From positions 1 through 5,773 of the forward strand of contig CAKVMF010000066.1 of assembly GCA_934771675.1 (NCBI GenBank): DNA of 5,773 bases, read 5' to 3'. The DNA is from an uncultured Clostridia bacterium (GTDB taxonomy: Bacteria > Bacillota > Clostridia > Christensenellales > UBA1242). The translations under genes were made by a program, and so were the position numbers. This document shows, one piece after another, positions 1 through 5,773 of the stretch (the stretch's first letter is position 1; each line of letters starts with the position of its first letter). The notes beneath the pieces were generated by a model, which saw nothing but the letters and a program-made list of their open reading frames with translations, searched no databases and was not told where the DNA came from.

Positions 1-1202
1 GCATATATTACTTTGTAACCAATTTCTACTGAATAATTTGTATTTGGCTCTAATCCTGTAAGTTTGTATGTTGTAGCTTTTTTATCTAGTGACAAGCTAT
101 ATGATTTTACTCCATCTGATACTAAAGCATATACAACATTGTATTTGTTTTCTGGGTCTACAACTGCATAATTTATGTCTATTGTTGTAACATCTGCACT
201 TAAGCTATTTAATGAAATGCTTTTTGCAAGTGATGTATCATCTTTCTTGCCAGAGTTTCCATTATATATGCTTTGGAAACCAGCTGCTACTTTTTGCATC
301 CATTCATTTAGTTTTCCTACCCATGATGTGTCTTGCTTTCCATTATCTTTGTTTGAATCCGAATTTGTATTTGAATTCGTGTTTGAGTTTGAATTTGCTG
401 TATCTGAATTTGTGTTTGAATTCGAACCTTGATTTGAACCTCCACCAATAATTGTTGTTGTGCTGTCATCTCTATTGTTTATTATTGTAGAACTTCCACT
501 ATTTCCTCCATTGTTGCCATCATTGTTTTGTCCATTATCTGCAATTTGTGTATTTCCTGTTGTATTTTCATCTTCAGTTTCATTTTCTTCTTTTGGTACA
601 TATTGGTTTGTACTTCCTATGATTTTTTTCAAATTGATGCTCTCATTGTTGTACATTAAAATTTCATTTGCAACGTCAAAATCAAAATCATCTGCACTTA
701 TTATCATTTGGTTTATTGTTTTTGCATTTATTTCATTATTTAGTAATAATGCATTTCCAAGCTTGTCTATTATAATTATTAAATAATTTTGAGTAGAAAG
801 TGTGCCTGTATCATTTTTTATATTTCTTGATGCTATTAAATATTTTCTATCATCAATTTTGTAAAATAAGCTTTGTACATTTCCACTTACTGTATTATAA
901 CCTGATATTTTACTTATATCCCCACCTTTTAAAACCTGATAGAAATTTCCAAATAAATCCAAGTTTCTCATATTTTTGTTATATGCTATTGCATAACTTC
1001 CTAAGTTGTATTCTTTTTTGGTTACATTTTCCTTTAAATTGTAATCTTTATCATATATACTTTCTTGTGATGATATTTCATATTCATCTTTTTTCACTTT
1101 TAAAACCATTACAACACTTGTTATTAATATAATTAAAATTATTAAAACTATAACCGCAAATACCGTAAAATTCATTTTATTTCCTGATGTTAAGTTTCTC
1201 AA
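1..1202 (-). CDS. Membrane-anchored surface protein with Ser/Asn-rich stalk and fibronectin-III-like domain (3' end outside window)
   Basis: Reading the minus strand from TTG at 1202 gives 400 codons with no stop up to the left edge, so the C-terminus is missing. Residues about 12-34 are one strongly hydrophobic segment (FTVFAVIVLIILIILITSVV) after a short N-terminus with two basic residues, a signal anchor or uncleaved membrane helix. Residues about 40-200 form a mixed domain I do not recognise. Residues about 203-290 are a low-complexity Glu/Asn/Thr/Gly then Ser/Asn-rich linker, typical of an extracellular stalk. Residues about 325-400 look like a fibronectin-III-like beta-sandwich, with the characteristic 'TTYKLTGLEPNTNYSVEI' strand pattern. 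TTG is chosen because AGGAGGTGAT sits just upstream; the ATG inside that motif stops after three codons, and the next in-frame ATG (1175) is far from the motif. The previous gene stops 30 bases upstream, so the two are probably co-transcribed. The function is probably a cell-envelope surface or adhesin-like role (inference). The host looks like a Firmicute. Confidence 0.8.
   Translation of the reverse strand, partial: MRNLTSGNKMNFTVFAVIVLIILIILITSVVMVLKVKKDEYEISSQESIYDKDYNLKENVTKKEYNLGSYAIAYNKNMRNLDLFGNFYQVLKGGDISKISGYNTVSGNVQSLFYKIDDRKYLIASRNIKNDTGTLSTQNYLIIIIDKLGNALLLNNEINAKTINQMIISADDFDFDVANEILMYNNESINLKKIIGSTNQYVPKEENETEDENTTGNTQIADNGQNNDGNNGGNSGSSTIINNRDDSTTTIIGGGSNQGSNSNTNSDTANSNSNTNSNTNSDSNKDNGKQDTSWVGKLNEWMQKVAAGFQSIYNGNSGKKDDTSLAKSISLNSLSADVTTIDINYAVVDPENKYNVVYALVSDGVKSYSLSLDKKATTYKLTGLEPNTNYSVEIGYKVIY
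351..440 (-). repeat. Low-complexity Ser/Asn-rich linker-coding repeat
   Basis: An imperfect tandem series of AAT-TCA / ACA-AAT-TCA units (seen on the plus strand as repeats of gaatttg-tgttt) encodes residues about 255-284 of the membrane-anchored protein, in the pattern SNTNSDTANSNSNTNSNTNS. It is a flexible stalk between the membrane-proximal part and the fibronectin-like domain. Near-identical short units could vary in copy number by slippage. Confidence 0.7.
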
Positions 1203-1208
1203 AAGGGC

Positions 1209-1218
1209 ATCACCTCCT
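1209..1218 (-). promoter_or_regulatory. Strong Shine-Dalgarno AGGAGGTGAT
   Basis: On the minus strand AGGAGGTGAT lies 6 bases before the TTG start at 1202 and matches the anti-Shine-Dalgarno end of 16S rRNA over its whole length. It decides the start of the downstream surface-protein gene. Such a long match is typical of Firmicutes. The genes on the right of the window use weaker sites (AAAGG, GGAAAG), which fits a different host for the left part. Confidence 0.75.
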
Positions 1219-1232
1219 ATTCTTTTTTATTT

Positions 1233-2343
1233 TTATTCTTGTATATAAGTTGTATCTATTTGTCCAACTAATATGTCTCCGGCATATAAGTTCATTTTTA
1301 TTGTATATGTTATTCCACTTGTAAATTCAACAGGTAATGTTGTCTTATAGTATTCTATGTTTTGGTCGTCTGTTCCTGGTACCCATTTTGGTGAAAATTC
1401 TGATGTATTAATATAGTTATTTACCAAGTCATAAATTGAATATTCTATTCTGTCAATTTTTCCAATATTATAATAACTATCATATAATCTTATTTCACAG
1501 TTTGTTCCATTTTGTACTAAAGTCGCACTACCAATTGATACTTCTGCGTCATTATTTATTGCCTTTAAAGTATATTCTTCTGTATGTGTTTCAAGATTTT
1601 TTCCTGTATTTTCTCTATCATATTTTACAGTTATTTTAACAACATAATTATATGAATAATCTATATCTTGTTCTTGTACATATACTGAATAATTCGAAGC
1701 ATTTTTTTGTAAATCAAATGTACTTCCTGTAATATTTGTTCCATCTTGCAATTTATCATATATTTTTACTTCAGATAAAGTTTGTGAATTATCTCTATAT
1801 TTATAGACTCTTAATGAATATTCTCCCCAATCTGAACCATAAATAATTCCGTCACTATCTCCTATTGAAATTGGTATTCTTATATATTTACTACTGTTTG
1901 GTAATTGTTTTCTTTCCATTTTTAATCCAATTGTTGGTTCTTTCAATTCATTTAGTTCAAATTTTTCAGTTATATTTTCTATTTCACATTCTTCTGTTCC
2001 GTTTAATATAACTATTGGTGTTATTTTTATAACATAGTTTTCACCCATTGCAAACACATTATTTTCAGGACTAATATTTATTTTCTCTGATACACTTGAA
2101 AATTTATTTGTTCCATTAAATTCACTATTTGTTACATATAATTCTCCATCTCTAATTTCATATGATGCCGCATCATTAGTAACTTTAATGTTATTTTCTG
2201 TTAAATTAATCTTCGTTTTTCCATCTTCTTTGTAAAATGTATATTTTGTTTTCTCATACATTGTTGACCTGTCTTTATCTATTGCATATGAAATATCTAG
2301 CGTTTTATTTGTATAATTTGTAGCTGTGTATTTCACTTTGATA
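1233..2343 (-). pseudogene. C-terminal fragment of a fibronectin/Ig-like repeat surface protein
   Basis: From about residue 220 of the long frame the sequence changes to beta-strand-rich repeats. Patterns such as KVKYTATNYTNKTLDISYAI, GENYVIKITPIVILNG, YSYNYVVKITVKYD and GITYTIKMNLYAGD recur, each ending in a strand like 'Y.Y.VKI.', as in fibronectin-III or Ig-like modules of Firmicute surface proteins. I count roughly three modules: about 220-350, 355-482 and 485-589. There is no sorting motif (LPXTG) and no C-terminal hydrophobic segment, so attachment would depend on the missing N-terminus or a partner. The next gene, 30 bases downstream, encodes a membrane-anchored protein with a similar C-terminal domain, so the two are likely products of one surface-protein operon. 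The N-terminal part, including any signal peptide, is lost at the junction. Exact function unknown. Confidence 0.65.
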
Positions 2344-3002
2344 TCTCTTATATTAATTGTTGCCAATGTTTCAATTTTATCTACAATATGATTTTTTATT
2401 TTGCTTGTGTGTTTTATATCATCTCTTGCTTTATATGAAATAGCGCCTATTAATAAATCCACAAGTTGAATAATATTTGATTCATGTGATTGAATTGTAA
2501 AAATTTTTATATTTACTGATTGTTTAAATTTATTAAACAAAACTTTTTCCAATCCTTTTATTTTATCTCCACTCTTCGTATCTTTATAGTCAAGATATAT
2601 TTTTATTTTTGTATCAATATCTATTAAATTATGTAATGCTTGATAATACATTTTATAATAAAATAAATCGTGATCTCCTTGATTGTAAATATCATGTTGT
2701 AGAATAGTTTTATTTGGAATTAATATAGCTTTAAACCACATATATACAGAAGAAAAAAAGAATTCTAATAATTCATCATAAAAACCTTTTTGACTTAAAT
2801 TTAGTTTTGTCCATTTAATTTCTTTATTATATTTATATTTATGTTTTAAATATTTAATTGTCTTATTAATTTTAATAATTTCAGATGATGGAACTTTAAG
2901 CGCTCCTAATACCATAACCTTTGAACACAAAGTTGGATTATCTTTGTAGGATAAATGATTGCTTTCATCGCAAAAAATTTTAAATTCTTTCATATTATCC
3001 AT
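1233..3002 (-). CDS. Chimeric 589-codon reading frame: DUF3800 N-terminus joined to surface-protein C-terminus
   Basis: One uninterrupted frame runs from ATG at 3002 to TAA at 1233. The first about 215 residues are a soluble DUF3800 (RNase-H-like, putative nuclease) protein. The remaining about 370 are beta-sandwich repeats of an extracellular type. No signal peptide or membrane segment precedes the surface repeats, and the DUF3800 domain lacks its usual C-terminal end, so as a single protein this makes little biological sense. I read it as two gene fragments joined in frame (roughly a one in three chance). The start ATG lies 4 bases after the methylase stop, with GGAAAG (3017-3012) 9 bases upstream as ribosome site. 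The two parts are described separately. Confidence 0.6.
   Translation of the reverse strand: MDNMKEFKIFCDESNHLSYKDNPTLCSKVMVLGALKVPSSEIIKINKTIKYLKHKYKYNKEIKWTKLNLSQKGFYDELLEFFFSSVYMWFKAILIPNKTILQHDIYNQGDHDLFYYKMYYQALHNLIDIDTKIKIYLDYKDTKSGDKIKGLEKVLFNKFKQSVNIKIFTIQSHESNIIQLVDLLIGAISYKARDDIKHTSKIKNHIVDKIETLATINIRDIKVKYTATNYTNKTLDISYAIDKDRSTMYEKTKYTFYKEDGKTKINLTENNIKVTNDAASYEIRDGELYVTNSEFNGTNKFSSVSEKINISPENNVFAMGENYVIKITPIVILNGTEECEIENITEKFELNELKEPTIGLKMERKQLPNSSKYIRIPISIGDSDGIIYGSDWGEYSLRVYKYRDNSQTLSEVKIYDKLQDGTNITGSTFDLQKNASNYSVYVQEQDIDYSYNYVVKITVKYDRENTGKNLETHTEEYTLKAINNDAEVSIGSATLVQNGTNCEIRLYDSYYNIGKIDRIEYSIYDLVNNYINTSEFSPKWVPGTDDQNIEYYKTTLPVEFTSGITYTIKMNLYAGDILVGQIDTTYIQE
2325..2375. other. 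Probable chimeric junction between two genomes
   Basis: This is the zone where the predicted protein changes from the last recognisable DUF3800 helix (KIKNHIVDKIETL, residues 202-213) to the first surface-repeat strand (IKVKYTATNY, residues 221-230). The exact breakpoint cannot be fixed by eye because both sides are AT-rich. No inverted repeat, insertion sequence or attachment-like duplication is apparent around it. Confidence 0.55.
2358..3002 (-). pseudogene. DUF3800 domain protein, C-terminally truncated at the junction
   Basis: Residues 1-215 of the long frame match my knowledge of DUF3800 proteins. They open with IFCDESNHL (Asp12-Glu13), followed by EIKWTKL (Glu61), IYLDYKDT (Asp138) and the late motif QSHESNIIQLVDLLIGAISYKAR (Gln179, Asp182). 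These acidic positions resemble a metal-binding RNase-H-like active site, but the activity of the family is not firmly known. Members usually end about 20 residues after the helix seen here at about 200-212, commonly with an aromatic-rich tail; that tail is absent, so the gene is cut short. It overlaps the methylase's translation unit (4-base gap), implying coupled expression as an accessory gene of the restriction-modification locus. DUF3800 genes occur in defence islands and beside restriction systems. The host is probably the Campylobacter of the right part, but Firmicute origin of this piece cannot be fully excluded. Confidence 0.7.
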
Positions 3003-3017
3003 TCGCTTATTCTTTCC
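3003..3017 (-). promoter_or_regulatory. Ribosome binding site GGAAAG for the DUF3800 gene inside the methylase end
   Basis: GGAAAG (3017-3012) lies within the last codons of the methylase, 9 bases before ATG 3002. Stop TAA (3009-3007) and start are four bases apart, which suggests translational coupling. A second in-frame ATG at 2993 has no better site. Confidence 0.45.
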
Positions 3018-3423
3018 AAAAACTCAAATTTTCACTCTTTGCAAATTCAATAAAAGCTTCAGCTATGCCATCTTTTTGCAAGTCTTTGTATTTTTCCATA
3101 TTTAGCCTATATTCTTGCATTCTTTTATCAAAATCTTCTTGGTTTTCATTTTTTTGTTTTATGGGTTCATCGCCTTCTAAATGTGGATGAAACAAATCAT
3201 GTTTTACAACTAAATGATCATGAGAATCTAAAAGTGGGTAATAAATCTTTTCGCCTGAATTATCTTTGCTAGGCTCACTCATCGTAGCAAAGAAGATATT
3301 ATAGTTCTCACACTTTGGACATAATTTATCATCCCATTTTTGTAAAAATAAAACACTTGTTTTTGTCCCCGTGTGTGGTTTAAAGACATTTCCATGAAGT
3401 CCTACAACTGCCAAGATTCTAGC

Positions 3424-3428
3424 TTTTT
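3424..3428 (-). other. Frameshift 2: A5 tract one base short
   Basis: On the coding strand CAC-A5-GCTAGAATC reads H K K L E S W Q L stop. With six A's it reads H K K A R I L A V V G L H G N V F K P H, the expected conserved stretch. It is the same type of error (loss of one A in a short homopolymer) as the upstream frameshift. Confidence 0.85.
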
Positions 3429-4715
3429 GTGCAATAAATTATCGCTTGAATTATTAAAACGCCCTTGTGGAAGCACAATAGCCATTCTGCCACCAGGACG
3501 CAACATATCTAAATTTCGTTCGATAAATAAAATATCTCTTCCTACTTTACTTTGAGGTTTGCCATTTTCTTTTTTGCCCAACTCATATCTAGCTAAAATT
3601 CTACTTTCTTTTATATCTCCTGCAAAAGGTGGATTTGCCATTAAAATATCAAAATTAAAATCCCTATTTTGATTTTTAGTCGCTCTTAAATTTTTTAAGC
3701 GTTTAAAACCTTCAAAATACACATCTTGCCAATCTTCATCATCTTTTACCCACTCATCCCATCTATCAAAGTCAATAGAATTTAAATACAAAACATTGGT
3801 ATGCCCATCACCTGCAATTAGATTAAGCATTTTTGATACGCGCACGCTTTTTTCATCAAAATCTATACCAAACACTTTTTCTTTTACATAATCTTGACAC
3901 TCAGGAATCTTTTCTTGGGCTGTAAAGAGATGACTTGCTTCTATGCCTCTTTCTTTATAAATTGAACGCCACACATAAAAACAAGTATGTATCGGAAATC
4001 CACAACTTCCACTTGCAGTATCTATCATACTTTCATCTTTTTTGGGATTTAGCATTTTTACACACATATCTATTACATAACGCGGAGTAAAATATTGCCC
4101 TTTTTCACCTTTTGAGGATTTATTCACTAGATATTCAAAAGCATCATCAATCACTTCTAAATTTGAGTTAAATAACTTTACATTTTGCAATGATGATACA
4201 CATACACTTAGGTGCGAAGGAGAAAGTTTAATTTTCTCATCATTATTAAATACACCTTCCCATTTTTTCTTTGCTTTATCAAAGAGTTTTTCTATTTTTT
4301 GCTTAAGTTCAGAATCAGATTCTCCATAATTTCTAAATTCTAAGTTCTTTGTTCTATCTCTTGCACCCTCTAGCTCATCAAAAAGTTTTATAAATATAAG
4401 CTTAAAACATTCTTCAAATACATCAACTCCAGCATTTGCCAACACCTCATCTTCCATTTCTGTAACTAAATTCTTTAAACTTCGCTTTTGATTTTTTAAA
4501 ATATCTTCTTTAATCAAATCATCAAAGGTAAATTTTACTTTCAACAGATCTGGTAATGTCTGGTTTGATGCAGGAATATTTGGAATAGATTCAAAATAAT
4601 TTGGATCTTTTCTATGATAATAGCTAATTTCTTTACCATTACACCACACAGCCATAGTTGCACCTGTAGCATTACAATAACTTTTTAATTGTTCTTTGCC
4701 ATCTTTCAACTTTGG

Positions 4716-4721
4716 TTTTTT
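4716..4721 (-). other. Frameshift 1: A6 tract one base short
   Basis: On the coding strand GT-A6-CC reads V K N Q S stop. With seven A's it reads V K K P K L K D G, the usual continuation (EVKKPK..DG.EQLKSYCNATGA) of this family. The shift falls exactly at the ExK catalytic lysine of the nuclease-like domain. Confidence 0.85.
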
Positions 4722-5056
4722 ACTTCTATAATGATGTATGGGGTTGTAATTTGGATTTTATCCATTATCACAATATCAGCTCTTTTTACTTCGCGTCCAA
4801 AATGCACGCCGAATTCAATTTTTATCATATCTTTAGGATAGTTATATTCATTTAAAAGCTTATCGATATAAAGCTGACGCACAATTTCTTCTGATGTAAG
4901 TTTAATTTCTTTGTCGCGCACAAGGCAATTAGTATAGTATATAATTTGGTTATTTTTGTTTGTTTTAACTATAATTTTAGTTTCTAATTCAGCAATAGCT
5001 TTTTTACTAAATAGATCTAGCTTGTAATCACTATCTTTTAAAATTTCCTCAATCAT

Positions 5057-5067
5057 TCTAAACCTTT
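5057..5067 (-). promoter_or_regulatory. Ribosome binding site AAAGG for the methylase, overlapping the dapE stop
   Basis: AAAGG (5067-5063 on the minus strand) overlaps the last two bases of the dapE TAA and lies six bases before ATG 5056. It supports this start and translation of the methylase from a dapE-led transcript. Confidence 0.6.
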
Positions 5068-5773
5068 AAAAATTTTCTATCAAGTCTTTAAAAACAAGGC
5101 AAAGTTTTTCAAATTCTTCTATGCTTACTCTTTCATCAATAGCGTGAATTCTATCATTACAAACCCCAAATTCCACTACCTTTACACCGTATTTTGCAAA
5201 ATACCTTGCATCACTTGTGCCACCTTTGGTATTAAGCTCTGGTACTTCATGAGTGATTTTTTGAACGCTTTCATTCATTTTTTGAACGATTTTATTGTCG
5301 ATATTTGTCAAAAAAGCTTCGCTTGATTGTTTTAGCTCTAACTCATAGTTTAAACCGTGACAAATTTTTTCTACATAGCTTTTTACATCTTCTAAGCTTG
5401 TATCAGGAGAATTGCGAACATTAAACATAAGTTTTAAATCATTTGGCGTAACATTACACACCCCTATACCTCCACGAATATCGGTAACAACGATTTTTGA
5501 AGGACTAAATTCAGCACTTCCAGGATCAAGATCAAAACCCGCTAAAAGCTTTAAAACCGGTGCAAAATCATGCACAGGATTGATACATTTTTCAGGATAA
5601 GCAACATGCCCTTGTTTTCCACGGATTAAAAGCTTTCCATTGATAGAACCACGACGCCCTATTTTAATACTATCACCGATTTTTTTAACACAGGTTGGCT
5701 CTGCAACCACGGCATAATCAGGTAGCATATCTCTTTTTTGCATCCATTCTAAAACAGCCTTGGTTCCATATAT
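5066..5773 (-). CDS. dapE: Succinyl-diaminopimelate desuccinylase, C-terminal part (5' end outside window)
   Basis: The frame is open to the right edge, giving 235 C-terminal codons beginning IYGTKAVLEWMQKRDM; the internal ATG at 5743 is not the true start. DapE is a cytosolic, dizinc M20-family amidohydrolase that cleaves N-succinyl-LL-2,6-diaminopimelate to succinate and LL-diaminopimelate for lysine and peptidoglycan synthesis. Visible family marks are VVAEPT, whose Glu (codon 5701-5699) is a zinc ligand; RRGSINGKLLIRGKQGHVAYP and NPVHDFAPVL of the lid/dimerisation domain; KGGTSDARYFAKYG; and RIHAIDERVSIEEF near the C-terminus, whose His is the second zinc ligand. The N-terminal HxD ligand and the catalytic Glu-Glu lie outside the window. 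The sequence looks intact and is characteristic of C. jejuni/C. coli DapE. It uses CGT arginine codons, unlike the AGA-dominated surface genes on the left. The methylase follows after nine bases, so they probably share a transcript. Confidence 0.95.
   Translation of the reverse strand: MYGTKAVLEWMQKRDMLPDYAVVAEPTCVKKIGDSIKIGRRGSINGKLLIRGKQGHVAYPEKCINPVHDFAPVLKLLAGFDLDPGSAEFSPSKIVVTDIRGGIGVCNVTPNDLKLMFNVRNSPDTSLEDVKSYVEKICHGLNYELELKQSSEAFLTNIDNKIVQKMNESVQKITHEVPELNTKGGTSDARYFAKYGVKVVEFGVCNDRIHAIDERVSIEEFEKLCLVFKDLIENF

Larger units (their letters stand above)
3007..5056 (-). pseudogene. hsdM: N-6 DNA methylase, type I HsdM class, with N-terminal HsdR_N-like nuclease domain; two frameshifts
   Basis: Three overlapping frames (5056-4706, 4709-3402, 3414-3007) become one 683-residue protein if one A is restored in each of two A-tracts. 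Residues about 20-115 resemble the HsdR N-terminal (PD-(D/E)XK) domain, with REVKRADIVI (Asp94) and IIIEVKK (Glu111, Lys113). A helical stretch follows at about 175-300. The methylase domain shows KGQYFTPRYV (319-328), the SAM-binding motif I DTASGSCGF (346-354) and catalytic motif IV NPPF (475-478). Next come LRPGGRMAIVLPQG and the conserved VVGLHGNVFKPHTGTKTSVLFL. The C-terminus IAEAFIEFAKSENLSFW appears natural. It would methylate adenine N6 and may also cut DNA through its N-terminus. Type I methylases need a specificity subunit; none is visible. Start ATG 5056 has AAAGG six bases upstream and lies 9 bases after the dapE stop. As read, the protein is truncated at residue 116, so it is inactive unless the frameshifts are sequencing errors or phase-variable. 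Confidence 0.85.

Noticed and set aside
351..440. CRISPR-like repeat array
   Set aside because: Units are about 6-12 bases with no spacers and lie inside an open frame encoding a Ser/Asn linker.
175..1132. Several forward-strand open frames rich in Phe/Leu/Ser
   Set aside because: They lie opposite the continuous 400-codon minus-strand gene, have no convincing ribosome sites, and their hydrophobic, repetitive composition is that expected from the complement of an Asn/Ser/Lys-rich coding sequence.
1203..1232. Terminator between the two surface-protein genes
   Set aside because: The 30-base gap is A-rich with no stem-loop, and it contains the ribosome site of the next gene.
1436..1639. Forward open frame of 67 codons
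   Set aside because: It is antisense to the surface-protein repeats and its Phe/Leu/Tyr/His-rich translation is typical of a shadow frame.
1233..3002. A genuine new nuclease-adhesin fusion protein
   Set aside because: The DUF3800 part is cytosolic in type and truncated, the repeats are extracellular in type, there is no export signal, and the two flanks point to different bacteria. A chimera explains all of this more simply.
3373..3555. Forward open frame of 60 codons
   Set aside because: It is antisense to conserved methylase sequence and has no recognisable motif.
5144..5600. Two forward open frames opposite dapE
   Set aside because: They are antisense to a well-conserved housekeeping enzyme and show no features of their own.

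Overview
The window looks like two unrelated low-GC genomes joined end to end. The right part (about 2350-5773) reads as a thermophilic Campylobacter of the C. jejuni/C. coli type. It holds the 3' end of dapE, with a protein sequence I recognise as Campylobacter-like, followed on the same (minus) strand by a restriction-modification gene and a DUF3800 gene. The left part (about 1 to 2340) reads as a gut Firmicute, probably an AT-rich clostridial relative. It has an almost perfect AGGAGGTGAT Shine-Dalgarno and AGA/ATA/TTA-heavy codons. Its proteins are beta-sandwich, fibronectin-III-like surface proteins with a Ser/Asn-rich stalk. These taxonomic assignments rest on recognition from memory, not on a search.

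Layout in the direction of transcription (all genes on the minus strand). (1) 5773-5066: C-terminal 235 codons of dapE, running off the right edge. (2) 5056-3007: an N-6 adenine DNA methylase of type I (HsdM) class carrying an N-terminal HsdR_N-like PD-(D/E)XK nuclease domain. It is broken by two one-base losses in A-tracts, and restoring both gives a continuous 683-residue protein. (3) 3002 to about 2350: a DUF3800 protein that starts 4 bases after the methylase stop and lacks its C-terminal end. (4) About 2350-1233: the C-terminal part of a repetitive surface protein, fused in frame to the DUF3800 fragment so that one 589-codon reading frame spans both. (5) 1202-1: a single-pass membrane-anchored protein with a Ser/Asn-rich linker and a fibronectin-like domain, running off the left edge.

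The right-hand genes would form a tight operon: dapE (lysine/peptidoglycan precursor synthesis), then an accessory DNA-modification module. No hsdS (specificity) gene is visible before the break. The left-hand genes form a separate small cluster of cell-surface proteins. The in-frame fusion is best read as a chimeric assembly join, or less likely a real recombination, not as a new multidomain protein. There is no gene-free stretch above 30 bases. I see no tRNA, rRNA, CRISPR array, insertion sequence or clear terminator. The forward-strand open frames in the left 1.2 kb are shadows of gene 5.
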